Shown here: positions 50,085-62,000 of the stretch, piece by piece | Numbering within the stretch: position 1 is the first letter of the stretch | How the letters are laid out: each line of letters starts with the position of its first letter | Source of the DNA: Psoroptes ovis | Taxonomy: Eukaryota > Arthropoda > Arachnida > Sarcoptiformes > Psoroptidae | DNA: 64,000 bases | Reading direction: 5' to 3' | Assembly: GCA_002943765.1 (NCBI GenBank) | Contig: PQWQ01000007.1 | Location: 1,738,501 to 1,802,500 of the forward strand | Translations under genes and position numbers: made by a program | Notes under the pieces: generated by a model | What the model saw: only the letters and a program-made list of their open reading frames with translations | The model's database searches: none | Told to the model about the DNA's origin: nothing

Positions 50085-50279
50085 ATGTACACAAGATTGA
50101 TCAATTATTTGATTAATATCAATGATAATTTTATTGATTTTGTCTTTACTATAAATTGTAACAATTTACATGAGGTAATTCACCTATTAATGATTGTGTT
50201 GTATCGGCCCGAACACATTGGCCTTTTCATGCGGTTAATCATAACAATTCAATCGTATATCAAAGGGTTAAATATTTAA
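50085..50279 (+). CDS. Candidate ORF, 64 aa, upstream of the chemoreceptor
   Basis: ATG-initiated frame beginning MYTRLINYLININDNFIDFV, with INCNNLHEVIHLLMIVLY in the middle and ending ITIQSYIKGLNI. AATAAA follows 6 nt after the stop (50286-50291). An internal GAG|GTAATT could be a donor, making it a first exon instead. It lies 480 bp upstream of the chemoreceptor-like gene on the same strand and has similar AT-rich codon use, so a degraded or small paralogous fragment is possible, but no alignable motif is visible. Confidence 0.27.
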   Translation: MYTRLINYLININDNFIDFVFTINCNNLHEVIHLLMIVLYRPEHIGLFMRLIITIQSYIKGLNI

Positions 50280-50731
50280 TGAAAAAATAAAGAAATTCAT
50301 CATTAAAATTTGCTCATTTCTCGGTAATCATTATCATGAAAATTATTGTTATAACCACCATTATTATTCAATGTTTTGTTTATAATTAATGATGAAAATT
50401 TACCATGAAAACAAATTAAAATTAAAAATCAATACATTGATTCAGATCTGATATTTATTCATTTATTATTAATACTTATACTGTGAATTTATGTTCAAAT
50501 GTTTATTCAAATGAATATCACATAAGCGTAAATTTAATATTTAATCAATAATAAACCGAATAATCATTATCATTATCATAAATTTTCATTATTATTATCG
50601 ACATAAGAATTTAAATATTGAATTTTATTATCATTTTCAAGCACTATTATTATTTATTCATTGATCATTTTGCCTAATTTATTTTAAAATTTTTCCACAA
50701 AATATTCCATTTTTGTTTTAGTCATTGTTCA

Positions 50732-50764
50732 ATGAAAATGATGATATTTGTTTTAAGTAAATGA
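50732..50764 (+). promoter_or_regulatory. Upstream ORF overlapping the chemoreceptor start
   Basis: ATG at 50732 opens MKMMIFVLSK and stops at TGA 50762-50764, which overlaps the main ATG at 50761 in an ATGA arrangement. Such overlaps can limit translation of the main frame or allow re-initiation. An acceptor-like TTTTTGTTTTAG ends at 50721, so a 5' UTR intron may end just upstream. Confidence 0.35.
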
Positions 50765-52071
50765 AAATAATGAAAAATAAAATGTTTTCCAAATATTTTT
50801 CATACATCATGAGCAATGAATATTCAAGTATCAATGATATTTGTAAATATGGTTTTAAAATTTACAAATTATTAACAGCAAGATTATCGTTTACATTTAA
50901 TGATTATTCAAATAGAAATATTGAAAAAAATTATGAAACAATGAAATATTCAATTTGGATAACAATAAATGCATGGTTTACAATCACATCATTATATATG
51001 ATGGTATTTGCCGATGAAAGTTGGTTTTTTCTTGGTAAAAAAAATATGGAAAAAGTTACGAATGCTGAACGAATAGATTTATTCTATCCAACAATGATTG
51101 TTATATTTTTATTACAAGAATTTGTTTGGTATGATGCATGTCGAAATATACTTAATTATTCTTGTCCATTTATAAAATTGCTAATTATATTGTCGAATTT
51201 CAATGATACACGAATACGATCCGATTATCATCGATATCTTATCCGATTTCATTATTTATCGACCATATTGGGCATCAATTTCAGCATCATTTCATTTTTT
51301 ATTCTTTTATCAATGTACATTACTTTTGTCAGTGTAGTTATTTTGCTTTATCACTCTGGTGAATTGAATATTGTACAAGCAATTGTATTTATTGTGATGA
51401 TAATTTCAAATTTTATACACATCATGATAGTATTGACTCAAATATTTTTAGTAATGAATTTTTTCGTATTTTTACTGGAATTTATGCGAATACGTATTTT
51501 ACAATTAGCGAATTTATCCAAAATTATTTGTCGAAGATCTATCAAAAAGAAATGCAAAAGTATTTGGCTATTAACTCATTTTCATCACAATTATGTTCAA
51601 TTGTTTAAAGAGACTAAACTTTTAAATGGTAGATTAAGCAGTGTAGTATTATATATGGAATTCTGTTACAAAGCATTGGCCATCATATTCTGTGTATTCT
51701 ACAGTAAACAAACGCGATTTTCTTTTCTGGTGGTTATCAATGGATCAACAGTGATATTGGTATTTGCATTAGTTGTCGGCCTGTATACAAGATTATGGCA
51801 AATGCCTTATTACAATCATGCTATTAGTCGACGATTATGCAATTGGAATGGTCATATTCAAGCAAAACATCGTCCATTTATACGTACAAATCAATTTTCT
51901 TATGAATGTAAATTGATGATGAAAAGAAATCTTTTCATACAACAAATGTCGTCGAATCATTTCGGTTTTACATGTGGTCAAGTTTTTTTAATAACTAAAT
52001 TTGAATTTATTGAAATGGTTGCACTAAACTTTCCATTGATTTTAATGTTTTATCAAAAAATTTGTAAATAA
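50761..52071 (+). CDS. Seven-transmembrane gustatory-receptor-like protein
   Basis: Intronless 436-codon frame, by far the longest in the window, with an in-frame TAA directly before the ATG. Hydrophobic segments lie at about residues 63-84, 107-125, 166-197, 204-240 (long enough for one or two passes), 295-314, 321-343 and 413-431, giving about seven passes. There is a long basic loop at about 254-290 and an extended loop before the last segment. Near the C-terminus, FGFTCGQVFLITKFEFIEMV precedes the final helix; a short T/C-G segment before the last helix is a common feature of arthropod gustatory receptors, although the insect TYhhhhhQF signature is not present. The expected role is a ligand-gated chemosensory channel in the plasma membrane; ligand unknown. 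Alternative starts are Met4 and Met8. GR-superfamily membership is inferred from topology, length and the C-terminal motif, not from an alignment. Confidence 0.72.
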   Translation: MKIMKNKMFSKYFSYIMSNEYSSINDICKYGFKIYKLLTARLSFTFNDYSNRNIEKNYETMKYSIWITINAWFTITSLYMMVFADESWFFLGKKNMEKVTNAERIDLFYPTMIVIFLLQEFVWYDACRNILNYSCPFIKLLIILSNFNDTRIRSDYHRYLIRFHYLSTILGINFSIISFFILLSMYITFVSVVILLYHSGELNIVQAIVFIVMIISNFIHIMIVLTQIFLVMNFFVFLLEFMRIRILQLANLSKIICRRSIKKKCKSIWLLTHFHHNYVQLFKETKLLNGRLSSVVLYMEFCYKALAIIFCVFYSKQTRFSFLVVINGSTVILVFALVVGLYTRLWQMPYYNHAISRRLCNWNGHIQAKHRPFIRTNQFSYECKLMMKRNLFIQQMSSNHFGFTCGQVFLITKFEFIEMVALNFPLILMFYQKICK

Positions 52072-52105
52072 ATATTTCATTTATTCAATATTTTTACTCA
52101 ACAAA

Positions 52106-52122
52106 AATAAAAAGTAAATAAA
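52106..52122 (+). terminator. Tandem AATAAA polyadenylation signals
   Basis: AATAAA at 52106-52111 and again at 52117-52122, 35-51 nt beyond the chemoreceptor stop codon, in the usual place for 3' end formation. Confidence 0.5.
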
Positions 52123-52342
52123 AAATTCCATAATATTGATTCATTCATTCATTTAAATTGCATTGTCTAATTACAACCGGTTCATTCGAGCAAACATTGA
52201 ATATTTGACAGGTCAAGAATTCAAAGAATTTCATATGATCGTTCAAAAACAGCCAAAAAAAAAAAAAAATTCCAATTAATTTCAAAATTAATTAATTTTG
52301 ATTAATTTCTATTAATTAATCTTCAAGATAATTGGATGAAAA

Positions 52343-52370
52343 ATTTGGGTGAAAAAATTTTCACCCAAAT
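52343..52370. repeat. Near-perfect 28-bp palindrome
   Basis: ATTTGGGTGAAAA and TTTTCACCCAAAT form 13-bp complementary arms around two A residues. It lies 272 bp past the chemoreceptor stop. In RNA it would form a tight hairpin; in DNA, a cruciform. Confidence 0.9.
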
Positions 52371-52548
52371 GAATTCCTTGATTGAATTTTTGTTTGATAA
52401 CAGATCGTACAGATTAATGCGCATATGATCTGAATTCATTTCATATTTGATTAAATATTTGATGATAAATACCAACTAATAATATGTGGATGACGGACAT
52501 AATTAGAATCTGAATCCAGTTCTAACAAAAAAAAATAAAATAAAATAA

Positions 52549-52665
52549 AATAATCATTCAATTGAAGGTCGTTGCCCAAGAATTAGAAAGAAAAGGATAA
52601 ATGTGACTCATTATCAGGAAAAGCCACCTGTTGCTTTGGCAAAACGATTGGCTGTTGATTATTAA
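52549..52665 (+). CDS. Short coding-like fragment, unknown
   Basis: Frame open from a TAA at 52546 to a TAA at 52663-52665, containing SIEGRCPRIRKKRINVTHY then QEKPPVALAKRLAVDY. The composition (Pro, Arg, Lys, Ala, Val) and the raised G+C contrast sharply with the AT repeats around it. There is no ATG, and the 5' edge falls in an (AAAAT)n run, so it may be the last exon of an unseen gene or a truncated insertion. Family not recognised. Confidence 0.22.
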   Translation, partial: NNHSIEGRCPRIRKKRINVTHYQEKPPVALAKRLAVDY

Positions 52666-55600
52666 TCAAATAATAAAAAATTATTTCGAACATTTTTAAG
52701 AAAAAAATGGTGACCAGGTAGAAATCAATAAATGAACCTAATAAGGAAAAATCAAGTAAATATCGTTGAATGGAAATTTTATATCTTGCTTAAAATGGAA
52801 TGTAAAATGTAAAATAATAAACACCCGTTATGTACTCAGACATAATGGTGATTCAAATGATTTTAAAATGATTATTTTAAATGATTTTTGCATCCGAAAA
52901 AAAAATGAATGAATACAAACATCAAATTTTCACGTATCCATCAACAAGATTATTATCGTATTCGATCACATAATCATTATTAGGATCACTTGCTGATAAT
53001 TTCAATCTTAAAAAAAAAATCAGAGGAAAATCGTCCAAAAACGAACCATTTCAAAATTATTATTCATTTCACGTGTTCTTGCCATTTTCAAATGTTCATT
53101 TTGAACATTTTGAACACTTTATTCGTTTGTTGTTGCTGTTGCTATTCAACGAACACATACATTTAATCCGATTTAAATTAAATAATAAATTAAACGAACG
53201 AATCACCAAACAACAACAATTTGACAATTTTCATTTTCCGACGATTCATACATTTTTCAATGATTTTGTTCAACAAACACATGTGTCCATTTGCGATCTA
53301 TTTTCGGCATCAACAACAACCATCCGAATAACAACATCTCTATATATCATTGTTCAGCAAGCTTTACGATTTAAAGAAATTTGCATGACATCAACTGAAG
53401 AAACTGAGAAATGAAGAAAAAGCCTGAGAAAATTTTCAATTTGATAGAAAATTTGGCTGCAAACTGCCATGAAATGTTATGAATAAACATTTGTTTTTCG
53501 CTGCTGAGCTACAGCAAAAGCTCTGATGCTGATTCAAAGACAATCAATCGGTTTCTTCCTTATTTTTAATATATCAAAGACTTGATACAATTATTCTCGT
53601 TGATTTGTTGAGATTTTGGTTTGTCTTTTTTAGAGTTTTTCAATTTCATTTAAAATTAAACATTTCAATGTGTTTCGAGGGCTAATTTCTTCATTCATTA
53701 ATCTTTGATATATTTCATGGATTTTTCGAACTAATTTGCATTATTTTAAAGTTTTTAAAAAGTTTCAATTAAACATTTCGCTTAATTTTAATTTTCAATG
53801 AGAAAAATGTGAAAATGAATTTTAATGAAATCAATGAAATCAAAAACTATTGAAATTTTGAAAATTTCAAACAATTTTGAATCGAAATCAATGATTATCG
53901 ATGGTAAATGATGAAGGCGGTTTCCGATCGGTAGTATTTGGTATTCAACAAATCCCCGTGGAAACAAATCATTTTTTGTTTTTTTTTCGAGAAAATGGAA
54001 AAATTTGTTTCAGAACACGAACACACTCAGAAATACGGACGCACAAAGCTTTGTTTCCGCTTCACCATATCAAAATCAACAGATTGTATTCGAATGTATT
54101 TGATTGGATCTATTGGGATGTATTAAATTGATGATCATCGATGATTGATGATTGCGAGAAATAAAACGAAAAAGAATCATTAATTGGTTGATGATCGATT
54201 TGATTGATGATTATAATGACAATTAATTGTCAAATTTTCGTTTGTCATTATTATCATTGTTTCAAGAAAAGATTAATGAATTCACATGTGAATTTGTATG
54301 AGAATTGAAAGTGAATGGATCACAGATAATGGCATCAAGGAACCGACTTCATCAATAATCAGCTTGACCATCAGTTTATTGTCGATGAAAAGTGAACCGA
54401 AAATTCATTGGGATCATCATGAGAATCAAAGATCGATCCACGAGTGACTTTGCGATCATGACTTCGATGTATCCACATTGATCATCAACTCTATCACTTT
54501 GACACATCGTAAATAAATCGAATGACACATCGATGGACCGATGGAAGGATCATCAATGATAAATGTAGATTCATTTGATCAACCATTGTAGATTTGAATT
54601 TGACCATTTTTCCAGGAAAAATCACCGACTACTTCATGAAATTTAATTTTCATTTTGAAAAAAATTTTTGAAAACTTTTCAAAAAACTTTGAATTTTAAA
54701 TTAGGAATTTTTAATTCAATTTCAATAAAAATTTCAAATTTCAAACAACAAAATGAAACTCCACCTGTATCATCTGCGAGTGTGTTTCAAGTGTAATTTG
54801 GCCATGTTCAAATTATCGATTGAACGCCTCAAAGGTTTTCGTGTTTCTTTGGAAAAATTGAAAATTTTAAAAACAAAAAAAAATGGAATCAAATCGTTTC
54901 GATTGGTGATTAGAAATGATGATAATTGATTGATTGATAGATAGCCACACTTTCGATTTTTATCCGTTCGATCGGCAACAACAAAGTGTTTGGTAGTCAG
55001 CAAAAACAACATTTGAAAAACATCAACAATGATGAAGGAAAAACGTTTAAAACATATCAGATTTATTCACTTCCTGGCTCTGATGTCAACCCGAAATGAA
55101 ACAAAATTGAGTATTTGACATGGAACGGTAGAGATAAATATTGAAACATATAACAAACATCATTATCGATGTTTATCGATGATTAATGTATATTCAAATA
55201 TCGATGAAATATTGATTGAACCGATTGAATATCGATCAAATTGAAAAGCGATTTATATCATTCACATCATCATGGATTCAAATCGCGATGATCAACGATT
55301 GATGATTGACGATTTGATTAAAATGTTATCATCTTCAATTAAATTGTATTCTTTGATTTGATTTGAGTATTGATTCAAAATGAAATCTTGTCAAATCAAT
55401 AAAATAAAATGAAATTCAATAAATATGGACACCTATTCCAAAGTATGTGGACAATGTTTGCTCGAATAAGATGATAATTGAAAAAAAAATGAACTAATCA
55501 TGTGTTTATAATGTGTTGACCATGTTGATGATGATGATAATAAATTTTAGATGATGTTAATCTTCATTATTTCAATCAATTCAATAGCGTGAAATGGACA

Positions 55601-56343
55601 AAATTGAAAAAGCGTGAGAAGACGAATTATATGCAAGACATACAAAGCAAAAAAAAAAAGGCGAAAAAGTGAAACTTTTGAAATGAATTTGGAACTTCGA
55701 ATACAAATTATGTAATAATTATGTTGTTTTTGCTCGTTTATCAATGTTCCATGATATTTAATATTATAATCATTTATTAACACTTTTAGAAATTTTCAAT
55801 TATTATTGTATCATCCATGTCATCATCATTAACATTTTCATTATTATTATCATCATCATCATTGATTATATGATCATTATTTGATGATCATGATTAAATA
55901 ATCAATCAAAACATGTTCAATAATGTTCCATCAAATAATTCGCAACAATGTAACACTTGAAAAAAAAATGAAATGAAAAATGGAAAAATCAACAAATAAA
56001 TTCGTTCCAAAAGTTCAACATGGATCGAAACATCTTAATCATAATTGAAAAATCAATCGATAAATAATAAATAAATCAATTCTTTCGATCAATCGAATCA
56101 TCATCATATTATTGATTTAATTAAATTTGATTCGATTCAATTTGATTTGATTTGATTCAATTATTTTTCTGACGATAATGATGATCATGATGGTTAAGCC
56201 GGCCATAATCATTTAATTTGAAATTGTTATTTGCCATCACACACAAATGTGTTGTTTTAATTATTATGACGATAATAAATAATCAATAAACTCGTGCATT
56301 AAATTAATAATCGAGAAAAAAGTGATCAACAGCAAATAATATC

Positions 56344-56373
<30 letters not shown>
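56344..56373. repeat. (GAT)10 microsatellite
   Basis: Ten uninterrupted GAT units; on the minus strand it encodes a His run inside an otherwise unsupported 69-codon frame. Confidence 0.92.
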
Positions 56374-56374
<1 letters not shown>

Positions 56375-57534
56375 GTGAGGTAAATATGGCTTCAAATTGA
56401 TAATTATCAAATGGATTATCGACATTATTTGACCAATCAAGTCATTGAATCTTTTATCAATTATTACGATCACAGATTGTCACGAACGACAAGTAATTTG
56501 ACAGAGTATGCCGTATCAAGGATGGAAACCAAAATCATAACCAAAATTGAATTCAAAGTCAAAATTATGAAAATAATCAATCAGAAATAGATCCGTACGA
56601 GGTCTTTAATGGTACTTCCTTGAGTTAACGACGGAAAACATAGGCAACTGCAACAAAAACAACAACAAAGATTTCCAAATCATGCAAAATGAACGATGAA
56701 TGAATGAACGCAATGAAATGGATGGTAAATTTGATGAAAATGGAAATTAATTAACAAACAAACAAACATCTGATATGATCGGGAAACATCTGATACACAC
56801 AAACACTCGCTTGTTTAATGTGTGGCAATCATTGAAAAAAAAATATGAACAATCATTGACCAGCAACAGCAACAAAAACAGCCGGGCAAGTTTATGGTGT
56901 ATCGTCGATGTTCAAGCAATTACACAAAAACAAATGAAAAATGAACGAAAGACGTGCCAAACAAAGTATGTTCGGCAATATTTCAATATTATGGCCACAA
57001 ACACGAGCTAAGATCAAATCAAGATGAATAGATAAGACATTTACGATCCATGCTAAACGACGATAACGATCAACAAACATCGAGACATCGACAACACCAG
57101 CATACACATTTTGTTTATTTGACCGGAATGAAATTGAAATAATCGGTTCAGAATATTAATGATGAATATTTCAAAATTGTAGAAAAAATGGAACAACAAC
57201 AACAGCTTTGATCCCGAAGACTGAAAATTGTTTAAAACTTTATTATCATCAATTATCAATGATTATTATTGAAACGATTTTAATCTTCGTAAAATCATAA
57301 AGATAAAACAACAATCGATTAATTCGTTAAAGCTACAAATCGTGTTTTTGAATTTATTTTTATTATTGAATTATCTTTTATTTGTTCGGTTATTCAGTTG
57401 TTCGATTGTAATTCAATTGAATAAATAAATAATTTCCGATTTAATTCATATCGAAAATTCTGAATTTAATTATAAATTAAGATAATAATGATGATTAATG
57501 AACGTTGGATTAAATTATTGTTTGTTTGTTTGTT

Positions 57535-57610
57535 TTATTGATAATCAACGTGTTGTTGTTGTTGATGATGTTGTTGCGGTGGTTTATTGGCCACACTCGT
57601 ACACGACAAG
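57535..57610 (-). CDS. Candidate terminal exon, Q/H-rich C-terminus
   Basis: A very strong acceptor, a run of nine T then CAG (minus strand, ending at 57611), opens in phase 1 into LSCTSVANKPPQQHHQQQQ then HVDYQ and a TAA stop at 57537-57535. The ideal pyrimidine tract and a Q/H tail like those of other proteins in this genome make it one of the better isolated exons. The upstream exon must leave two nucleotides of a codon. Minus-strand frames at 58621-58866 and 58870-59073 are possible upstream parts, but the junctions are not established. Confidence 0.33.
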
Positions 57611-57737
57611 CTGAAAAAAAAACAATCAGTTTTTTGGTCGAAATGAACAAAACCAAATGATCCGTGCGGAAAAAGCATCGATTTAAGTTGAAGCCATCAT
57701 TTACATTAATTCATTTAATCATTCGTTAATTCATTAG

Positions 57738-57842
57738 GGCAACGTGCACAACATCGACTGGAACGTGCCCACCATTAACAACGACGTGCAACAACATCAG
57801 CAACGACGACCATAAAGCACAATTTAATACCTCATACTATTG
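57738..57842 (+). CDS. Candidate exon with two open frames
   Basis: After an acceptor-like TTAATTCATTAG (ending 57737), two frames are open in a GC-rich patch. One is GNVHNIDWNVPTINNDVQQH then QQRRP and stop at 57815; the other is ATCTTSTGTCPPLTTTCNN and on to NTSYY with stop near 57842. The patch repeats ACGTGC several times, which may explain the double coding look. Strand and frame are unresolved. Confidence 0.17.
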
Positions 57843-58620
57843 AAAAATATCGTCGAAAATGATTCGATCGATGCATCCAATTCATTTATCAATCTTCTTC
57901 TTATCATCAAATTAATTAGGAAAACATAAAAAAAAAAAGAAGATTTCAAATAAAATTAATGAAATGTAAGTAAATACAATTTTGAAATTTTGAAATTTTT
58001 TAAATTGTATAGTTACTATCGTTTCGGAACTCTATCATTTGTTTCAATTTTATTCAATTAATAATTTGATTTAATTCAATTGAAATTTTGATTCAATTTA
58101 AACCATCCAAAAGCCATTCAGACACTATTCAAGCGATCTAAGAAATTGTATTTTTATTAATTTCGTCTTATTTTATTTAATTTGTTTTCATTTTATTTAA
58201 TTTCGTTTAAATTTATTTGATTTTTTCAATAAATTTTTAAATTACTTCCATTTTTACACATTGATTGAAAGGTTTATGGATTTAAATGGTGAGGATGAAC
58301 ACCATCAACATCATCCGAAGATAAAACGAAATCCGATTATTTTTTAATTAATTTTTTTCTTCGAAATTTTTCAAAATTGAAATTATTAATTTGTTCAAAG
58401 ATCAAAAATTTTTTGATCGATGTTTTAAATGGACATTGCAATGCATTCAATGGATGGACATTGGACCATTTCGTTTTCACGAAGCGAAACTAATTTAAAC
58501 TTGTTTTATTTTATTTCATTTCATTTCAAATTTATTAGCCTTAAATCTAAATTCTAATTGTTTGTTGTTCGTAGATCAACTGTGTGCGATGTTTGTGTCC
58601 ATGTTTGTCTTATGGCCATG

Positions 58621-58833
58621 TTAGAGTTCGAATAGCCAATCCAATTGTTCTCGTTTTTGTGTTGTCTTACTCCTAAAAACAATAATCGAAACACTTTCGA
58701 TTATTGTTTTTTCGGCCTGGCCGAATTTTAAATTATTTTTCACCAAACGAAAGTAAAACAAAAACCAATCAACCGACAAATCGATTGTCGATTGTTTTTT
58801 CCTTGGTTTCTCCATGTTTGAATAGGGTAACAC
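58621..58833 (-). CDS. Candidate ORF, 64-70 aa, basic, unknown
   Basis: Frame with an internal ATG giving MEKPRKKQSTIDLSVDWFLF, then YFRLVKNNLKFGQAEKTIIE, and ending REQLDWLFEL. The frame is open a further 11 codons upstream of 58833. It has natural amino-acid use without repeats. A GTTTTTAG inside could be an acceptor. It lies just downstream of another minus-strand frame (58870-59073). Confidence 0.2.
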   Translation of the reverse strand: MLPYSNMEKPRKKQSTIDLSVDWFLFYFRLVKNNLKFGQAEKTIIESVSIIVFRSKTTQKREQLDWLFEL

Positions 58834-58869
58834 CTTAGTAATAATAAGCCATTCAAAGTGTTTAGATTT

Positions 58870-59073
58870 TTAATTGAAAAAATTCAATTCAAAGGATTGA
58901 AATGACCAATAATTAATGAATAGGGTGTGTATCGATGTGCATGGTCGTTCATCCATCCGTTCATTGCGTTGGCTTCGTTTCGTCAGGTCTGGTCGGCAAT
59001 CTTTGAAATCGACTATCTTCGAATGATCACAATCGTAAGACATCATCATCATCATCATCACAAAGAATTTCAC
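58870..59073 (-). CDS. Candidate ORF, 67 aa, hydrophilic
   Basis: After a Met run from an ATG repeat it reads SYDCDHSKIVDFKDCRPDLT then KRSQRNERMDERPCTSIHTL. The charged composition and three Cys look more protein-like than the His-rich antisense frame at 58927-59145 (+). It may be an exon of the same minus-strand unit as 58621-58833 and 57535-57610, but the splice sites between them are not convincing. Confidence 0.2.
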   Translation of the reverse strand: MKFFVMMMMMMSYDCDHSKIVDFKDCRPDLTKRSQRNERMDERPCTSIHTLFINYWSFQSFELNFFN

Positions 59074-62000
59074 AAATTAAGCAATTCGGACACTTTTTCT
59101 GGTCAAAAAAAAAAGATGGCCAAACTTGATAATTCGAATGAATGATAATTTAAATGATAATTCCTAATGCTGATTTTCATTTTGAATTTTCCCACAATCA
59201 TTTTATGAGTTTTGTTTGTTAATTTGTTTATTTTGTTTATTTATTCACATTTACATTTACATTTGGTCAAATGGATCCGATTTTTATTTTTTCGCTGCGT
59301 TAATTATTTAATTGGCAGCTCAAAAAAAATAAAAAATTCCCGTGTTTCAAATCAAATCAAGTTTCCCATTCGGCTGTTTATTTGTTTGTTTGTTTTGGGA
59401 ATATATTTGTGTGTGTGTGTGTGTGTGTGTGTGTGATTTATATTTATTTATTCATTCATATTTATTCAAATGTAATTATAATCTAACTTGAATGATGTCT
59501 TTATTCATTCATTCATTTATTTAACGATTAAATATAAAATTTAAAAAAAAATGATTTGAGTAAGCAATCAACAAATCAAATGGCATTATAATATTATTAT
59601 TATTATTATATGACTTATAATCATTATGATTATCTTTTTCACACCATAAATTTATATTTATAACTAAATTCATTTATTTAAATATGTATTTGTTTGTTTC
59701 CATTTCGCCATTTTACCATTTTTAATCATCATATCTTGATGTTTTTGAAGTTTTTTTTTCGAAAATTTTTCCATTCATCCTGAGTGTGTAAATGTAAACG
59801 CAAATTTCTTATGAAAAAATTTAGGACAAATGGTCAGTAGATTAGATCGGATTGGTCAATGTGAACACATCATGTGTCTGGGTGATATTCTTCTGGATGG
59901 TCAAGCATCCAATAGATGAATCCGTGACCAGGAAAAAAAAATCTTTGGTCACACAATTTGTCATCGGTCATTTTTTTGCTGGTTAGTTTCTTCGGGGAAA
60001 ATCCAATCAAATTAAATTAACACAGTGTTGCGTGTCTGTGCGTGTGTGAATCATTTAAATTTAACCATTAAAATGATCATTGAATTTACAAATTTACAAA
60101 TTTTGAAATTCACAAATCATTGAAAGATCATTGATTCATCGAATATTGTTGTTGTTGATGGAGGTTGGGAAATCAAGAAAATCGTTTTTCTTGAAGAAAA
60201 ACAAAATGAATAATTCAATAAACAAACAAACAAATCGTTCATAAATATGTCTATTGACAATTTGAATATGATAATTTAAAATTATCATCAATTTCAACTG
60301 ATCAAAATCGATATTGTTCGTGTGGTTGCCTGCTTGTGTGTGTGTGTGAATAAACAAACACAAAACACAGAAAAATACAATCAATTGTTATGATCGATTG
60401 CTAATTCATCATCATCATCATCATTCATCATCGAATATTTGATCGTGATGATGTTCGATGATGATCATCAAATCATCAATCAATGATGCTATCAATGATA
60501 TGCTCATCATCATCTTCATCATTATTATTTGTATTTGTGTGTGATAATGTGTGAAATATGAAAATTATTGAAATCATCATCATCATCATCATTATTCACA
60601 TGATAATTGAATTTATTATCAATGAATCATTGGGCTTCGAATTTCCATCAAATTTCGATGCCCTTTTCCATCAAAGGATTGCGTTGATTTCGAATAACAA
60701 ATCGTTATTGTTGGCAGCAGCCGAACAAATTAAAACGTGCATCATTCAAATCAAATCATTTTTTGATTTTGATGATTTATTTGAATCATTATTCGAATTA
60801 TCATTATTTGATTCAATGTGTTCCATGTATAGCCTTTTTGTGGCCAAGTCCCACCTCGAACATTCTTGTATTCATTGATATATGATTTCAGATAAATCAA
60901 TGAATGAAATTTGCACGCATTCATAATGAATCGATTAAATCAGATCAGTGGTCAATTATTATTGAAAATAATTAAAAATCCGAAATGATTCATTCAACTA
61001 AAAATAACGTGTTGAATTTGTCAATTTTTTCAACCACGAAAATGAGTGAAAAATTGATCAATATCAACGAATCTATGATGAAGATTAACAAAACAAAACA
61101 ATGGATTACGATTATAATTATCATTCTCGGCCTACATTATGGCATTGATTAATTAATTGTACTTAAAAAAATTGATCATCTGGATTCATTTTTGATCAAA
61201 GACGATACGCGTCTGTTTGTTTAGCTATTTTTCGTGTGTGATGAAAGTTCATTCGTTGAATTGATTGTTGATGCGTTTTCACATGTCTGTTTGTTCGTGT
61301 TTAAATACGTGCAAAATGACAAATGTTTCAAATGTGTCCAATAATAATTGCGAAGGTGTTGAAATGTGTGCTTCGTTTGAAACATATGCAACGATTTGCT
61401 ATTCGATAAACGATGACAAATCATATCATCTGCCTTTGATATTTAATTTGATTCAAACACATTTTTAAATGTGATGAACCAAAAGTGTTGATGGTTTAGC
61501 GTAAATGTGAAATGTGAATCAAATGAAATGACGTTGGTGGGAACACTATTGAAACACTTTTATTTATTTGTTTGTTTTTGATTTCGTTAAATTTCATTTC
61601 ACATTTAAATCATTTCAATCAATGATTATCATCATTCATTCATCATTCATCATTGAGATTAATCTTGAACAAGTGAAAATTACTCTTTGAATGAATGAAA
61701 GAGGCTGCTGACCTGATTGTTTTACATTCATTCATTCATTTTCAATCAAGTTTTTTTTCGAACTGAATTGAATGACAATTCCTTTACGAATCGAAAAGTA
61801 TTTGATGGCCCGATTTAACGAAAATCGGAACAAATTTTTGTTTTTGTTTTTTACGGTACACAAACAATTATCATTCCGATCATTTGAACGAAAATTTTTT
61901 GATGATCAAACACCACGCTATTTAAACATTGAAACGATAATAATAACGAAAATATGATGATGATTTCATTCAAAGAAAAACTCCTACTTATTGATTTAAA

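Larger units (their letters stand above)
52123..57534. other. Gene-poor stretch with a palindrome and a short coding-like patch
   Basis: Contains the palindrome at 52343-52370, (AAAAT)4 at 52531-52550, the coding-like patch 52549-52665, and (GAT)10 at 56344-56373. Several open frames occur: 113 codons at 53073-53414 (+, no early ATG), 80 codons at 54770-55012 (-, MLFLLTTKHFVVADRTDKNR at the start) and 78 codons at 56775-57011 (+, MIGKHLIHTNTRLFNVWQSL). None has splice, domain or signal support beyond being open. Confidence 0.35.

Noticed and set aside
53073..53414. 113-codon plus-strand ORF
   Set aside because: No early ATG, no acceptor with a good pyrimidine tract, no recognisable domain; listed only in the regional note.
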